From Prolixibacteraceae bacterium (GTDB taxonomy: Bacteria; Bacteroidota; Bacteroidia; Bacteroidales; Prolixibacteraceae): DNA of 48,055 nt. The notes below the pieces were generated by a model. That model did no database searches and was not told the DNA's origin. It saw only the letters and a list, made by a program, of their open reading frames with translations. Numbering within the stretch: position 1 is the stretch's first letter; the number at the start of each line of letters is the position of its first letter. This document shows positions 7,542-16,697 of the stretch, piece by piece. The position numbers were made by a program, and so were the translations under genes. The stretch lies in assembly GCA_009773765.1 (NCBI GenBank), contig WTWZ01000018.1, positions 1 through 48,055 of the forward strand, written 5' to 3'.

Positions 7542-9035
7542 ATGACAAAATACATTCTTTCGCTCGATGCCGGAACTACCAGCAACCGGGCTATTCTTTT
7601 CAATCATTCAGGCGAAATTGTGGCTACCGCACAAAAGGAGTTCGAACAGATTTACCCGCATTCGGGCTGGGTTGAACACAACCCTGAAGTAATCTGGGAA
7701 ACACAGTTGGGAGTGGTTCGGGAAGTTTTTGATAAAGCCGGGGTTTTGCCCGAACAAATTGCTGCTGCCGGCCTTACCAACCAACGCGAAACCACAATCC
7801 TGTGGAACCGCGAAACCGGAAAACCCGTTTATAATGCCATTGTTTGGCAGGATCGACGTACAGCGGCAATATGCGATGAACTTAAAGCCAAAGGCCTCGA
7901 ACATACAATTGCCGGTAAAACCGGGCTGGTAGTTGACGCATATTTTTCGGGCACAAAAATCAAATGGATTCTCGATAATGTGCCGGGAGTGCGGGAGCTG
8001 GCAAACGAAGGTAAAATTGCATTCGGCACCGTTGATTCCTGGCTGCTATGGAAACTTACCGGGGGCAGGTTGCATATTACCGATGTCAGCAATGCCAGCA
8101 GAACCATGATTTACAATATCCATGAACTTTGCTGGGATAAAGAGTTGCTCAGGGTCCTGGATATTCCGGAATCAATTCTTCCGGAAGTAAAACCCAGCAG
8201 TATGCTTTACGGAGCTACCGATGCCGCCCTGTTTGGAAAGGAAATCCCTTTGGCGGGTATCGCCGGCGATCAGCAGGCTGCATTATTCGGGCAAATGTGC
8301 ATTGAGCCGGGGATGGTTAAAAACACTTACGGAACCGGCTGCTTTGTTGTGATGAACACTGGTAAAAAACCCATTGCCTCGAAACATAAATTACTGACAA
8401 CCATTGGCTGGCAAATAGGCAAAGAAGTTACCTATGCCCTTGAGGGGAGTATTTTCATGGGGGGTGCGGTCGTTCAGTGGTTGCGCGATAAAATGGGGAT
8501 AATTCAATCATCGTCTGAAATTGAGGAACTTGCAGGACAGGTGGAGGATAGCGGCGGGGTGGCCCTTGTGCAGGGGTTTGTGGGCCTTGGTGCCCCGCAC
8601 TGGGACCAGTACGCCACAGGCGCTATTATAGGTTTGCGGCGCGAATCGGGTAAAGCACACATTGCCATGGCAGCGCTTGAGGCAATAGCATTCAGTACAA
8701 TGGAAGTGATTGAAACTATGGTTGATGATTCGGGAATTGAACTTAATGAGCTTCGCGTTGACGGCGGCGCTTCGGTAAATAATCTTTTAATGCAGATACA
8801 GTCGGAAGCTATACAAACAAGGCTTGTGCGCCCTGCAATTACGGAAACCACTGCGTTGGGCGTTGCTTATCTGGCTGGTTTGGCGGTTGGTTTCTGGGAA
8901 AGTGTTGCTGAAATTAAAAATCAGTGGCAGGTTGACGCTGTTTTCGAACCTGTTATAGATCCGGCAAAAATCAAAAAAACAACCGACAGATGGAGAAAAG
9001 CTGTTGAACGCAGTAAACACTGGTATGAGGAATAA
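7542..9035 (+). CDS. glpK: Glycerol kinase
   Basis: GlpK phosphorylates glycerol to sn-glycerol 3-phosphate with ATP, trapping it after facilitated entry. The 497-residue FGGY-family kinase shows the phosphate-binding loop SLDAGTTSNRAILF near the N terminus. It has the glycerol-contact segments HSGWVEHNPE and NQRETTILWNRETGKP, and the second-domain ATP motif GIAGDQQAALFGQ. It ends with the family's VDGGASVNNLLMQ segment. The length equals that of well-studied bacterial GlpK. It is the first gene of a glpK-glpD-glpF operon that takes glycerol in and delivers dihydroxyacetone phosphate. The ATG at 7542 is followed directly by the conserved KYILSLDAGTT. The 221-base upstream gap shows no strong consensus promoter and no recognised regulator gene next to it. 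Confidence 0.97.
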   Translation: MTKYILSLDAGTTSNRAILFNHSGEIVATAQKEFEQIYPHSGWVEHNPEVIWETQLGVVREVFDKAGVLPEQIAAAGLTNQRETTILWNRETGKPVYNAIVWQDRRTAAICDELKAKGLEHTIAGKTGLVVDAYFSGTKIKWILDNVPGVRELANEGKIAFGTVDSWLLWKLTGGRLHITDVSNASRTMIYNIHELCWDKELLRVLDIPESILPEVKPSSMLYGATDAALFGKEIPLAGIAGDQQAALFGQMCIEPGMVKNTYGTGCFVVMNTGKKPIASKHKLLTTIGWQIGKEVTYALEGSIFMGGAVVQWLRDKMGIIQSSSEIEELAGQVEDSGGVALVQGFVGLGAPHWDQYATGAIIGLRRESGKAHIAMAALEAIAFSTMEVIETMVDDSGIELNELRVDGGASVNNLLMQIQSEAIQTRLVRPAITETTALGVAYLAGLAVGFWESVAEIKNQWQVDAVFEPVIDPAKIKKTTDRWRKAVERSKHWYEE

Positions 9036-9040
9036 GATAA

Positions 9041-9068
9041 GTTTAAAGTTTCGGGTTTAAAGTACAAA
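9041..9068. repeat. Heptanucleotide periodic repeat (4 units)
   Basis: Six bases after the glpK stop, four 7-base units follow in phase: GTTTAAA, GTTTCGG, GTTTAAA, GTACAAA. The unit is the reverse-complement type of the ACTTTAA units at 1552-1572, and both sites share the CGGGTTYAAA-like join. It sits in the 105-base gap between glpK and glpD. Confidence 0.65.
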
Positions 9069-9140
9069 GTATTGTTTCATACACCTTAAAAAGCTAAGCA
9101 AAACAAAAAAGCGAACTTTTTCAAACCATAAAAATAAAAC

Positions 9141-10709
9141 ATGAACAGAAAAGCAGTACTGAAGAAAATCAGGAAAAGGGAAAAGGAGTGGGACATTGTA
9201 GTTATCGGTGGAGGTTCAACCGGCTTGGGCTGTGCTGTTGATGCCGCATCGCGTGGTTACAAAACCCTTTTACTGGAGCAAATCGATTTTGCAAAAGGAA
9301 CTTCGAGCCGCAGCACAAAACTGGTGCATGGAGGGGTGCGATATCTGCAGCAGGGAGATGTTTCGCTGGTTTTTGAAGCATTACAGGAGCGCGGCCTGAT
9401 GTTTAAAAATGCGCCTCAACTGGTTACAAACCAGTCGTTTGTTATTCCAACCTACGATTTTTGGGGTGGCCCGTTTTACACTGTTGGTTTAAAGTTTTAT
9501 GATTTAATGGCAGGTAAACTTGGATTGGGCCCATCGAAACATATATCGCTTGAAGAAGCAATTGAAGCAATTCCCACAGTTGAAAAAGAGGGTTTAAGGG
9601 GGGGCGTAATTTACCAGGACGGCCAGTTCGATGATTCGCGAATGGCAATCAGCCTGGCACAAACCTGTGCAGATTATGGCGGAACAGTGCTTAACTACTG
9701 CAAGGTAACTTCTTTATTAAAAGATGGCGAACTGGTAAATGGTGTAGTTGCAATTGATCAGGAAACAGGTGAAGAGTTCAAAATTAAAACGAAGGTTGTG
9801 ATTAACGCCACCGGGGTTTTTGCCGACGAAGTGATTCAAATGGACGAATCCGGAAAGCCTTACATGATAACACCCAGCCAGGGGATTCACCTGGTACTCG
9901 ACAAAACGTTCCTGCCTGGCAAATACGCGATAATGGTGCCACATACTTCTGACGGACGTGTAATGTTTGCAGTTCCATGGCACAACCATGCGGTTATTGG
10001 CACTACCGATACCTTGCTTGACAACCATTCGCTCGAACCTGTTGCTTTGGAACCGGAAGTTGATTTTGTACTTAAAACTGCAGGGCAGTACCTTGTGAAA
10101 AATCCAACCCGAAAAGATGTCCTGAGCGTTTTTGCAGGTTTGCGGCCTCTCGCAAAACCCGAAGATGAGAATAAGGCTACAAGGGAAATTTCGCGCGGTC
10201 ACAAAATTATAATTTCGGTTTCAGGATTAATTACCATCATTGGCGGAAAATGGACCACTTACCGCAAAATGGCCCAGGACACTATCGATAAAGCAGCATT
10301 GCTTGGTGGGTTCCCCGAAAGGGAATGTATTACAAAACACTTGCCCATTCATGGTTTCCGGCTCGATATCGACCCGTACAACGATTCGATGTCGCATTAC
10401 GGATTAGACAAGGAGGATATACTGGCAATCGGTGAAGAAGAAGAAGGGATGTCAGGATATATCAGCGAAAAGTTAAATATTCTGAAGTCACAAATTGTAT
10501 GGGCTGTCAGAAAAGAAATGGCACGCACAGTTGAAGATGTTTTGGCCCGGCGTACAAGAGCTCTCTTTCTTGATGCCAGGGAAAGCATTCGGATAGCTCC
10601 CGAAACAGCCGTAATAATGGCGAAAGAATTGAACCGTGCTGAAGAGTGGATAGAGAGACAAATTGAAGATTTTAAAAAAGTGGCGAAAAATTATTATTTC
10701 GAAGATTAA
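9141..10709 (+). CDS. glpD: FAD-dependent glycerol-3-phosphate dehydrogenase, aerobic type
   Basis: GlpD oxidises glycerol 3-phosphate to dihydroxyacetone phosphate at the inner membrane and passes electrons to quinone. The 522-residue protein has the FAD Rossmann motif VVIGGGSTGLGCAVDAASRG (about 20-39). The substrate and FAD contact SSRSTKLVHGGVRYLQQG follows at about 56-73, and ITIIGGKWTTYRKMA marks the C-terminal part of the DAO fold. The C-terminal DAO_C helical domain contains the conserved VRKEMARTVEDVLARRTRA. It is the middle gene of the glycerol operon, 105 bases after glpK and 12 bases before glpF. Length and motifs are intact. The first residues are basic and precede the FAD motif closely, supporting the chosen ATG. 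Confidence 0.96.
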   Translation: MNRKAVLKKIRKREKEWDIVVIGGGSTGLGCAVDAASRGYKTLLLEQIDFAKGTSSRSTKLVHGGVRYLQQGDVSLVFEALQERGLMFKNAPQLVTNQSFVIPTYDFWGGPFYTVGLKFYDLMAGKLGLGPSKHISLEEAIEAIPTVEKEGLRGGVIYQDGQFDDSRMAISLAQTCADYGGTVLNYCKVTSLLKDGELVNGVVAIDQETGEEFKIKTKVVINATGVFADEVIQMDESGKPYMITPSQGIHLVLDKTFLPGKYAIMVPHTSDGRVMFAVPWHNHAVIGTTDTLLDNHSLEPVALEPEVDFVLKTAGQYLVKNPTRKDVLSVFAGLRPLAKPEDENKATREISRGHKIIISVSGLITIIGGKWTTYRKMAQDTIDKAALLGGFPERECITKHLPIHGFRLDIDPYNDSMSHYGLDKEDILAIGEEEEGMSGYISEKLNILKSQIVWAVRKEMARTVEDVLARRTRALFLDARESIRIAPETAVIMAKELNRAEEWIERQIEDFKKVAKNYYFED

Positions 10710-10721
10710 ACAAAGAAACTT

Positions 10722-11480
10722 ATGATTGAATATTTTGGCGAATTTTTGGGCACCATGATTTTAATCCTTCTGGGAAATGGTGTGGTTGCGAATGTAAACC
10801 TAAACAAAACACACAGTTTTGGCGCAGGGTGGATAGTGATAACATTTGGATGGGGCATGGCCGTATATGTTGCGGTTTTGATTTCTGCCGATATGAGCGG
10901 GGCGCATTTAAATCCCGCAGTAACACTGGGTTTGGCTTTTAGCGGCTTATTCAGTTGGCTGAAAGTGGCGCCTTTTATATTGTTTCAGGTTTTAGGGGCA
11001 ATGGCAGGCGCTTCTTTGGTTTTTGTTTTCTTTAAAAATCATTTCAGGATTACTGAAACCTCCGGGGTAAAAAAGGCCTGTTTTTGCACTGGCCCTGCTA
11101 TCCGGGATTTCAGGAATAATTTTTTTTCGGAAGTGGTTGGGACATTTGTCCTGATTTTGGCGGTTTTATTAATCACCTTGCCACAACTGGAGTACGAAAG
11201 TCTTGTCGGACAAAAAGTGGGAATGGGTTCACTCGGGGCGCTGCCGGTTGCACTGGTGGTTTTTTCAATTGGTTTGAGTTTAGGCGGAACTACTGGGTAC
11301 GCAATAAATCCGGCGCGCGATTTAGGGCCGCGAATTGTCCACTCATTGCTCCCGATTCCGTTTAAAGACAATAACGACTGGAAATATGCCTGGATTCCGA
11401 TAGTTGGCCCGGTTGCAGGAGCAGGTTTAGCTGCTTTGGTGTATTTATTTATTGGCTATTTTTGTAATAAATTATATTGA
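10722..11480 (+). CDS. glpF: Glycerol uptake facilitator (MIP/aquaglyceroporin)
   Basis: GlpF is an inner-membrane channel for passive glycerol entry. The 252-residue protein has the six-helix MIP fold with both half-helix motifs: HLNPAVTLG (NPA at 64-66) and INPARDLGPR (NPA at 196-198). The Asp directly after the second NPAR is characteristic of glycerol facilitators rather than strict water channels. This fits its place 12 bases downstream of glpD. Hydrophobic segments are regularly spaced, and a Cys-containing loop lies in the middle (about residues 117-125). It is followed 4 bases later by a small protein gene. Function is confident from both motifs and operon context. Confidence 0.96.
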   Translation: MIEYFGEFLGTMILILLGNGVVANVNLNKTHSFGAGWIVITFGWGMAVYVAVLISADMSGAHLNPAVTLGLAFSGLFSWLKVAPFILFQVLGAMAGASLVFVFFKNHFRITETSGVKKACFCTGPAIRDFRNNFFSEVVGTFVLILAVLLITLPQLEYESLVGQKVGMGSLGALPVALVVFSIGLSLGGTTGYAINPARDLGPRIVHSLLPIPFKDNNDWKYAWIPIVGPVAGAGLAALVYLFIGYFCNKLY

Positions 11481-11484
11481 AAAG

Positions 11485-11697
11485 ATGGAAAGAAATATTA
11501 GTAAAAGTGCACTGGAATTGCGTGAAAAGATTGAAAAAGCAATACAAAGCCACGAGATAACCCGCGAGGATTATGATAAGATTATTCATATTATAACAGA
11601 GGATGGACATATCGACCACCACGAAAAGGCATTGCTTAGAGAATTCCAAACAATGATTGATGACAGGGATATCAGGTTTGTAAAAAAGCAGATTTAA
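11485..11697 (+). CDS. Small charged protein of unknown function, glycerol operon end
   Basis: This is a 70-residue protein starting MERNISKSALELREK, four bases after the glpF stop. I prefer this ATG because the longer open frame to 11452 overlaps glpF and adds an unrelated hydrophobic stretch. The sequence is almost wholly helical and charged, with REDYDKIIHIITEDGHIDHH at its centre. There is no signal peptide or membrane segment. The EDGHIDHHEKALLREF part resembles an EF-hand- or TerB-like helix-loop-helix in general character, but I do not recognise a family. It is probably translated with the glycerol operon, so a link to glycerol use is only contextual. A strong hairpin terminator lies 124 bases downstream. 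Confidence 0.7.
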   Translation: MERNISKSALELREKIEKAIQSHEITREDYDKIIHIITEDGHIDHHEKALLREFQTMIDDRDIRFVKKQI

Positions 11698-11820
11698 AAT
11701 TTTCGGCTTTTCTTAAAATTTTGCAGAAGTTTAACTACAAAATAATTTAACAGATGAATGGGTGGTTTTTTAATAAATTGGATTGTTGAATTGAAGTGGG
11801 AAAGAATGTTTTTCCATGAA

Positions 11821-11850
11821 AAAAGCCGGTTTTTTGCAAAGTCGGCTTTT
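11821..11850. terminator. Bidirectional intrinsic terminator between glp operon and ppiD-type gene
   Basis: AAAAGCCG at 11821-11828 pairs with CGGCTTTT at 11843-11850 around a 14-base loop. A-rich and T-rich flanks make it usable in both directions, which suits two convergent operons. Confidence 0.8.
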
Positions 11851-11869
11851 AATATTTTAAAATCTTCTG

Positions 11870-13993
11870 TTAATAGAACTTTGATCTATTGTCAACAATT
11901 TCAGCTTTCTTGCGTTGTGCTTCAAAAGCCTGCGACGTAGCACGGAAATTTAAACTTTGTGTCAAACGGGCCTGCTCAGTTTCAAAATCCTGCACGGAGC
12001 CCTGGTTAACCGATGTTACTTTTACAATGTAAACACCATTGTTGCCGACAATTGGTTTTGATATTTTATCAACATCAAGTGAAGTAACCGTGCCAACAAC
12101 TGCGGGCTCTGAGCCTAACCCGGGCACGGAGAAGCTGTTGAAATTAATGTTTGCCGCATTTCTCACTGAAGTATTCAATTGAGATGCAACGGCTTCCAAA
12201 TCCGATTTACCCGTAAGTGCATCTGCGGCTTTTTTCGAAAGATAATCTGATTTCTTTTGATTTGTAACTGCAAGTTCAACTCTTGCTTTTGCTTCTTCAA
12301 AAGTTGAAATACCTTCTTCAGTTACTTTTGTTAAAACTGCAATAACAAAATTATTTCCCAATTCAAAAATGGGCGACTCCTGACTGGTTACCAAAATATC
12401 GCCCTTGTCTGCTTCATAAGCGGCACGAATCAGAATTCGGGCATTTTCAAGGCCGATAATATCGCGGTCGTTTTCACGGACCGATGCAACGCGTTTGTTT
12501 AGTTTTTCTTCTGTAACTGCAGCGTTAAATTTATCGGCAGTTGTATTGGTACTGGCAAATTTGCTTGCCTGAGAATATGTGTCCTGGTAAGTGCGTGTAC
12601 TTGGCTGTACTTTCCTGACCAAAAGAGCAACCCTTGCCTGCTGCGTTAATATGCCGCGATCGGTTGTTTGAACAATGTGAATTCCGAATTGGCTCGGAAC
12701 TATCCTTACTTCGTTTTTGGCATTTGAAAATGCAGCTTCCTCGAAAGGCTGCACCATCTGTCCTCGTCCGAACCATCCAAGATCTCCTCCGCTAATTGCA
12801 GAACCCTGGTCGGTTGAGTACTGCATGGCAAGTGCTGCAAAGTCGCCGCCTTTTTCGATAACCGTTTTTAAACTGTCGGCTAAACGCTGCATTGCGATCA
12901 TTTCTTCCTGTGTATTTGGTTTCAGCAAAATATGTCTGGCTTTTACCGAATCGGGCATCATGGCAAGCGAGTCGAGTTTTGCCAGGGTGTATGATTCATT
13001 TTCAAAGTAAGGGCCTAAAACCGAATTTATGGGAGCGTTTTCGTCAAAAATCCAGGTTGCCTGATTTACGGGCAACGATTCTTTTTTATACCAGGTCCCG
13101 TCGAAATTAACATCCGAATTTGAATTTACGAACTGTGCATTATTAGTAGCATTTTCAAAATCGTCCTTTATGTCAGCAATCCAGTTTTCAGCATCTTTAT
13201 AATCAGCCGCCGAGGGATTAACTGTGAAAGCAATATATTCAATTTCACGGATTTTCTCCTGTTTAAAGTCGTTCTTGTTGGCATTGTAATAGTCCCTCAA
13301 ATCTTTTTCTGTAACAGATACGGCGCTATCAGCAACGGTGGTGTGATTCAAGGCAATAAAATCGAAATTGACTGTTTTATTTCCAAAAGTCAGACTTTCT
13401 TTTGCTTCGGCGCTGGTAACAAATAAACCTTTGCCAACCATGTTTGCATATTTCGACTGTGTTCTTTCTTCAACAATCTGGTTTTCGAGATACAGCCAGT
13501 ATGCCCTTTGTTCGGGTGCAACGCTGGTTTCAAGTTGTTTCAGAAAGGCAACAACTGCGCCGCGGTCAACCTGGCCGGTGTTCGGGTTACGAAATAATTG
13601 CTGAATGATTGGATGGAGATTAGCTCCCTGAAGCATATCGAACAATTCATCGGATGTAACTTCAATGCCGAGTTTTTTGTACACATCGCCCATCACAATT
13701 TTTTGCACTGTATTCTGCCATGTTTGCTCTCTAACCTGAACCCAGCTATTTTCATCGAGTTGCGACTGTTGGGTGTTTTGTTTATAAATTGCGCCAAGTT
13801 CTTCCACTTGTCTTTGAAAAGCCGGATATTGAACTGATTCCCCATTGATTTCACCAATTTCCATTTGATTTTTTTGAAAAATTGATGAACCGCTTTGCAA
13901 TAAGTCCCCAAGAATAAATGCGGCCAATGAAATACCGATTACAATTGCAATTAATAATCCCGCCCTTGTTCTAATCGTTTGTAACGTTGCCAT
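11870..13993 (-). CDS. PpiD/SurA-type periplasmic peptidylprolyl isomerase chaperone
   Basis: This 707-residue protein is anchored by one N-terminal helix (about residues 11-30) and has a large periplasmic part. A SurA_N-like chaperone domain covers about 40-190. A parvulin rotamase domain lies at about 352-447, marked by KARHILLKP, GGDLGWFGRGQMVQPFEEAAF and the closing FGIHIVQ. The rest is a further chaperone-like region. PpiD-type proteins help outer-membrane and secreted proteins fold as they leave the Sec translocon. It is the last gene of the minus-strand cluster that also holds lptC and an outer-membrane protein, which fits an envelope-biogenesis role. 371 bases separate it from lptC, and a small broken frame lies between them on the other strand, so it may have its own promoter. 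Confidence 0.92.
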   Translation of the reverse strand: MATLQTIRTRAGLLIAIVIGISLAAFILGDLLQSGSSIFQKNQMEIGEINGESVQYPAFQRQVEELGAIYKQNTQQSQLDENSWVQVREQTWQNTVQKIVMGDVYKKLGIEVTSDELFDMLQGANLHPIIQQLFRNPNTGQVDRGAVVAFLKQLETSVAPEQRAYWLYLENQIVEERTQSKYANMVGKGLFVTSAEAKESLTFGNKTVNFDFIALNHTTVADSAVSVTEKDLRDYYNANKNDFKQEKIREIEYIAFTVNPSAADYKDAENWIADIKDDFENATNNAQFVNSNSDVNFDGTWYKKESLPVNQATWIFDENAPINSVLGPYFENESYTLAKLDSLAMMPDSVKARHILLKPNTQEEMIAMQRLADSLKTVIEKGGDFAALAMQYSTDQGSAISGGDLGWFGRGQMVQPFEEAAFSNAKNEVRIVPSQFGIHIVQTTDRGILTQQARVALLVRKVQPSTRTYQDTYSQASKFASTNTTADKFNAAVTEEKLNKRVASVRENDRDIIGLENARILIRAAYEADKGDILVTSQESPIFELGNNFVIAVLTKVTEEGISTFEEAKARVELAVTNQKKSDYLSKKAADALTGKSDLEAVASQLNTSVRNAANINFNSFSVPGLGSEPAVVGTVTSLDVDKISKPIVGNNGVYIVKVTSVNQGSVQDFETEQARLTQSLNFRATSQAFEAQRKKAEIVDNRSKFY

Positions 13994-14169
13994 TGATTAA
14001 CAGTTAATTTTTAACAGATTTTACTTAAAATTTTTGAGCTACGAAGATAACAATTTTAAATATTCTACCTGTAAATTGGATTTTTTTTTGAAGAGGTATG
14101 ATTTATTGATTCTAATATCTGATTATCAATTCAATAAAAATTTACAACGAGAATTTTTTAACATCCGCG

Positions 14170-14320
14170 ATGGTCAGTTTTACAAATTCAATTTTAGAAT
14201 TTGTTGGCCGGCATAGTTTTGGGCACTATCAAAGCGTTATATAAACACGGATTTATTGCATCCGGATTTTTAGAAACTACAGGGGCAATATTGCTGCCTA
14301 TCTGGATTGTTGCTTATTAA
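14170..14320 (+). pseudogene. Possible small membrane protein, one-base frameshift
   Basis: In the 371-base gap between the PpiD-type gene and lptC, an ATG at 14170 opens MVSFTNSILE. If one T near 14200 is dropped, it continues as LLAGIVLGTIKALYKHG, then a second hydrophobic stretch to WIVAY and a TAA at 14318-14320. The resulting product of about 49 residues would have two hydrophobic segments around a short basic loop. Without the shift the frame stops after 17 residues. I do not recognise a family. Supporting signs are only the hydrophobic pattern and the plausible codons, so this may be chance. The remainder of the gap (13994-14169 and 14321-14364) is AT-rich with nothing else recognisable. 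Confidence 0.35.
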
Positions 14321-14364
14321 TATTCAAAAAAAGTAAAAAATATGAAAAAGTCCGATCAGTTAAA

Positions 14365-15045
14365 TTAATTTGGAAATTGCAACTGCCCGTTTGCCGGTTT
14401 AGATTCGTCCGGATTGTTTTCAGGCGATTGATTTGGAAAATCCGTTTGCTGGTCATCTTCACTGACACTAACATAAATTGTACCTTTTGGGTTTTTAATT
14501 TTCCAGTTTTGAAGATTTTGATCCGAAGTAAATCCTACACCAGTAATAATTTGATCGGTGCGAATAATTTTTACAAAATCATCAGTATATATTATTTCTT
14601 TTTTCTCTTCCCAAATCATATGTTCAGTTTTTAAGGTGTCGCCTTGCGCATTGGTTGCAACCACGTTGTTTTTTGCTTCCCATTTGTCATCGGCAACAAA
14701 TTGCCTGGCATAATTGGCTGTAATACTTGAAATGATATTTTTGTTATTATCGAATTTCACTAATTGCATTCCTTCCGGAAATTCAATATAATTTCTTCCT
14801 TCATCCTCAAAACGAAGCAATTTGGGCGCTTTGAGCGAATAACTTATCTTTCCGGAATCGGTAAAAAGCGTTTCAAAATTTGTAGCTTCAAGAATGGGCA
14901 GGTTCTCGGTAGAATAGAAAGCCTTTATTTGTTCAATATTGTTTTCGCAGCTATAAAAAAGTATTGCAGCCCCTGTAAAAAGAGCTGCAATACCTAACCT
15001 TTTGATGTATTTGCCGGTTTTAAAACCTGACAGTTGTAGTTTCAT
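14365..15045 (-). CDS. lptC: LPS export ABC transporter periplasmic protein LptC (lipoprotein form)
   Basis: LptC takes lipopolysaccharide from the inner-membrane LptBFG extractor and passes it to LptA across the periplasm. The 226-residue protein begins with a basic, hydrophobic signal ending in a lipobox (ILFYSC, Cys33). It therefore appears to be a lipoprotein, as is common in Bacteroidota, rather than a membrane-anchored protein. The body is the beta-jellyroll OstA/LptC fold, with SYSLKAPKLLRF, ITANYARQFVADDKWEAKNN and LKTEHMIWEEKKEIIYTDDF as its repeated strand pattern. The tail is Pro/Asn/Gln rich and probably disordered. Its start overlaps the end of the TPR gene by 26 bases, so the two are co-translated. 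An lptG gene lies separately at 37842. Confidence 0.9.
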   Translation of the reverse strand: MKLQLSGFKTGKYIKRLGIAALFTGAAILFYSCENNIEQIKAFYSTENLPILEATNFETLFTDSGKISYSLKAPKLLRFEDEGRNYIEFPEGMQLVKFDNNKNIISSITANYARQFVADDKWEAKNNVVATNAQGDTLKTEHMIWEEKKEIIYTDDFVKIIRTDQIITGVGFTSDQNLQNWKIKNPKGTIYVSVSEDDQQTDFPNQSPENNPDESKPANGQLQFPN

Positions 15046-16672
15046 TTATCCAGCCTTCAACTTTATAGCTTTGTCCCTCCCTAAGGCCTTCCATAAATCC
15101 GTCTTCCTTATTTGGGAAATATTTTCTGTAATCCGATGCTTTATTTGCTGCTTCGGCGGCGCAGTCGTCATATTTTCTGGCCTTGTTGAAATAATCAACA
15201 ACAACCCAGAAAACAGCCGATTTCTCTAAATTTGTTCCGCTAAATGAACTACTTGCTGATGCGTAAATATTACCAATTAACATGTAGGCATCGCATAATT
15301 CAGGGTCAAGCGAAATTGCCATACGCGCCATTTCCCTGGCTTCCTGGTAATTGCCTTCTTTAACATACAATACCAAACCTCGTTCATAATAATAGCTGGC
15401 GAGCAATATTTTATCTGTTTCCTGACTGATAGCCTGCTGATAGAATTTCTTTGCGTTTTCCAAATCATCTTTTTCCACATAGCCACGTGCCATGTTGAAA
15501 GCGGCTTCGGCCGATGGTTCCAGTTCGTAAAGCCGGATTGTTGCTTTTTCAACAAGTTGGCTGTCATCGCACTTAGCCTGTCGTAAACGGCGGAGCATCG
15601 ATTTAATAAAATCAATATCACTGTTTCTTGCCTCGAATTGTGGTGAGAATATGTTTACCAATGCTTCGCAATCTGCTGCACCCGAAGTGGTGAACAAACT
15701 TTCGATATAGGTTTGAATTTCCTTTGCGTCGTCTGTTTTTTGTTTATCTGTATTTTTTGCAATTATTGCGTTCAGATATGTATTGCATTTATCGTAATTT
15801 TTTACGACAGTTTCTTTTGGGAGCGCATTTAATTTAAACAGCGAACGTGTTGTTTGCATAAGCAATAAAAACACGGGCAACTCAGTTTCTGCTTTTTCAG
15901 CATCAACAGAGAGGTTTAACCATTCGTAACCCTTCAACATTACTTCTTTCAGGGCATCTCCTTCTAACTGGGTTGTTCTGTTTTCGTCGAGTTTATATTT
16001 TAACCAGGTAGTTCCTTTACGTCCATTTACAAAACCTTCCCCGTTAAAATATTTTATCCTTTGGTCATATACTTTTATAAATTCATCGAGATATTTATCT
16101 TTCTCTGCATCGGTTTTTGCATTTTCAATCAGGTACTCAAAAATCTTTGCCCCATGAATATAAATGTTGGATGTTGATTTAGGATATTTATTATAGATAT
16201 GTTTCCAGTAGGGAAGCGCTGAAGCAAAATCTCCCTGTTTATAGAATTCAGTATATAATGAGTACTGGGTCATAAAATCTTTATCCTGCGCTGCCAGAAG
16301 CTCTTCGTCTGTTTTTAAAACCAGGTCGCCGCTGGCAACTTCTTCTTCATTTCCCCCTGCACCCGGTAAAACACCTGTAAATGCAAAATCAATTTCACCA
16401 GTTGAATTTTCATTCAAATCAAATCTTTTCGATTCGTTGGTTGCCATCAGGGTAAATTTGATGAATTTAGATTTTGAATCTCCAGTTACCTCGTATTTGC
16501 CGTCGAAACTGGTCATCATCGAAGTTCCCCTGTGGGCTTCAACTATAATCCCGGCAGCAGGTTCTCCTTCCATATAAACTGTGCCTTTAAATATTTTTTG
16601 GGCTGTTGTTCCGTAAACGCCCGCTAAAACAATTAAGGCTTTTAAAAATATTATCTGCATAAAAGCTTTCAT
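15020..16672 (-). CDS. Exported tetratricopeptide-repeat protein
   Basis: This 550-residue protein has a cleavable signal peptide (hydrophobic to about residue 24, GTTAQ). A small N-terminal beta domain of the carboxypeptidase-regulatory-like type follows (about 28-90: FKGTVYMEGEPAAGIIVEAH, then SFDGKYEVTG). A long helical region with TPR units comes next, clearest at about 385-475 (AEAAFNMARGYVEKDDLENA and then a repeat around YYYERGLVLYVKEGNYQEAR). It would act in the periplasm or at the outer membrane as a scaffold. The position between an outer-membrane beta-barrel gene and lptC recurs in Bacteroidota and hints at envelope assembly. The precise role is unknown. Confidence 0.8.
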   Translation of the reverse strand: MKAFMQIIFLKALIVLAGVYGTTAQKIFKGTVYMEGEPAAGIIVEAHRGTSMMTSFDGKYEVTGDSKSKFIKFTLMATNESKRFDLNENSTGEIDFAFTGVLPGAGGNEEEVASGDLVLKTDEELLAAQDKDFMTQYSLYTEFYKQGDFASALPYWKHIYNKYPKSTSNIYIHGAKIFEYLIENAKTDAEKDKYLDEFIKVYDQRIKYFNGEGFVNGRKGTTWLKYKLDENRTTQLEGDALKEVMLKGYEWLNLSVDAEKAETELPVFLLLMQTTRSLFKLNALPKETVVKNYDKCNTYLNAIIAKNTDKQKTDDAKEIQTYIESLFTTSGAADCEALVNIFSPQFEARNSDIDFIKSMLRRLRQAKCDDSQLVEKATIRLYELEPSAEAAFNMARGYVEKDDLENAKKFYQQAISQETDKILLASYYYERGLVLYVKEGNYQEAREMARMAISLDPELCDAYMLIGNIYASASSSFSGTNLEKSAVFWVVVDYFNKARKYDDCAAEAANKASDYRKYFPNKEDGFMEGLREGQSYKVEGWINETTTVRF

Positions 16673-16697
16673 AATGATTGTATTTTGTTGTTATTTT

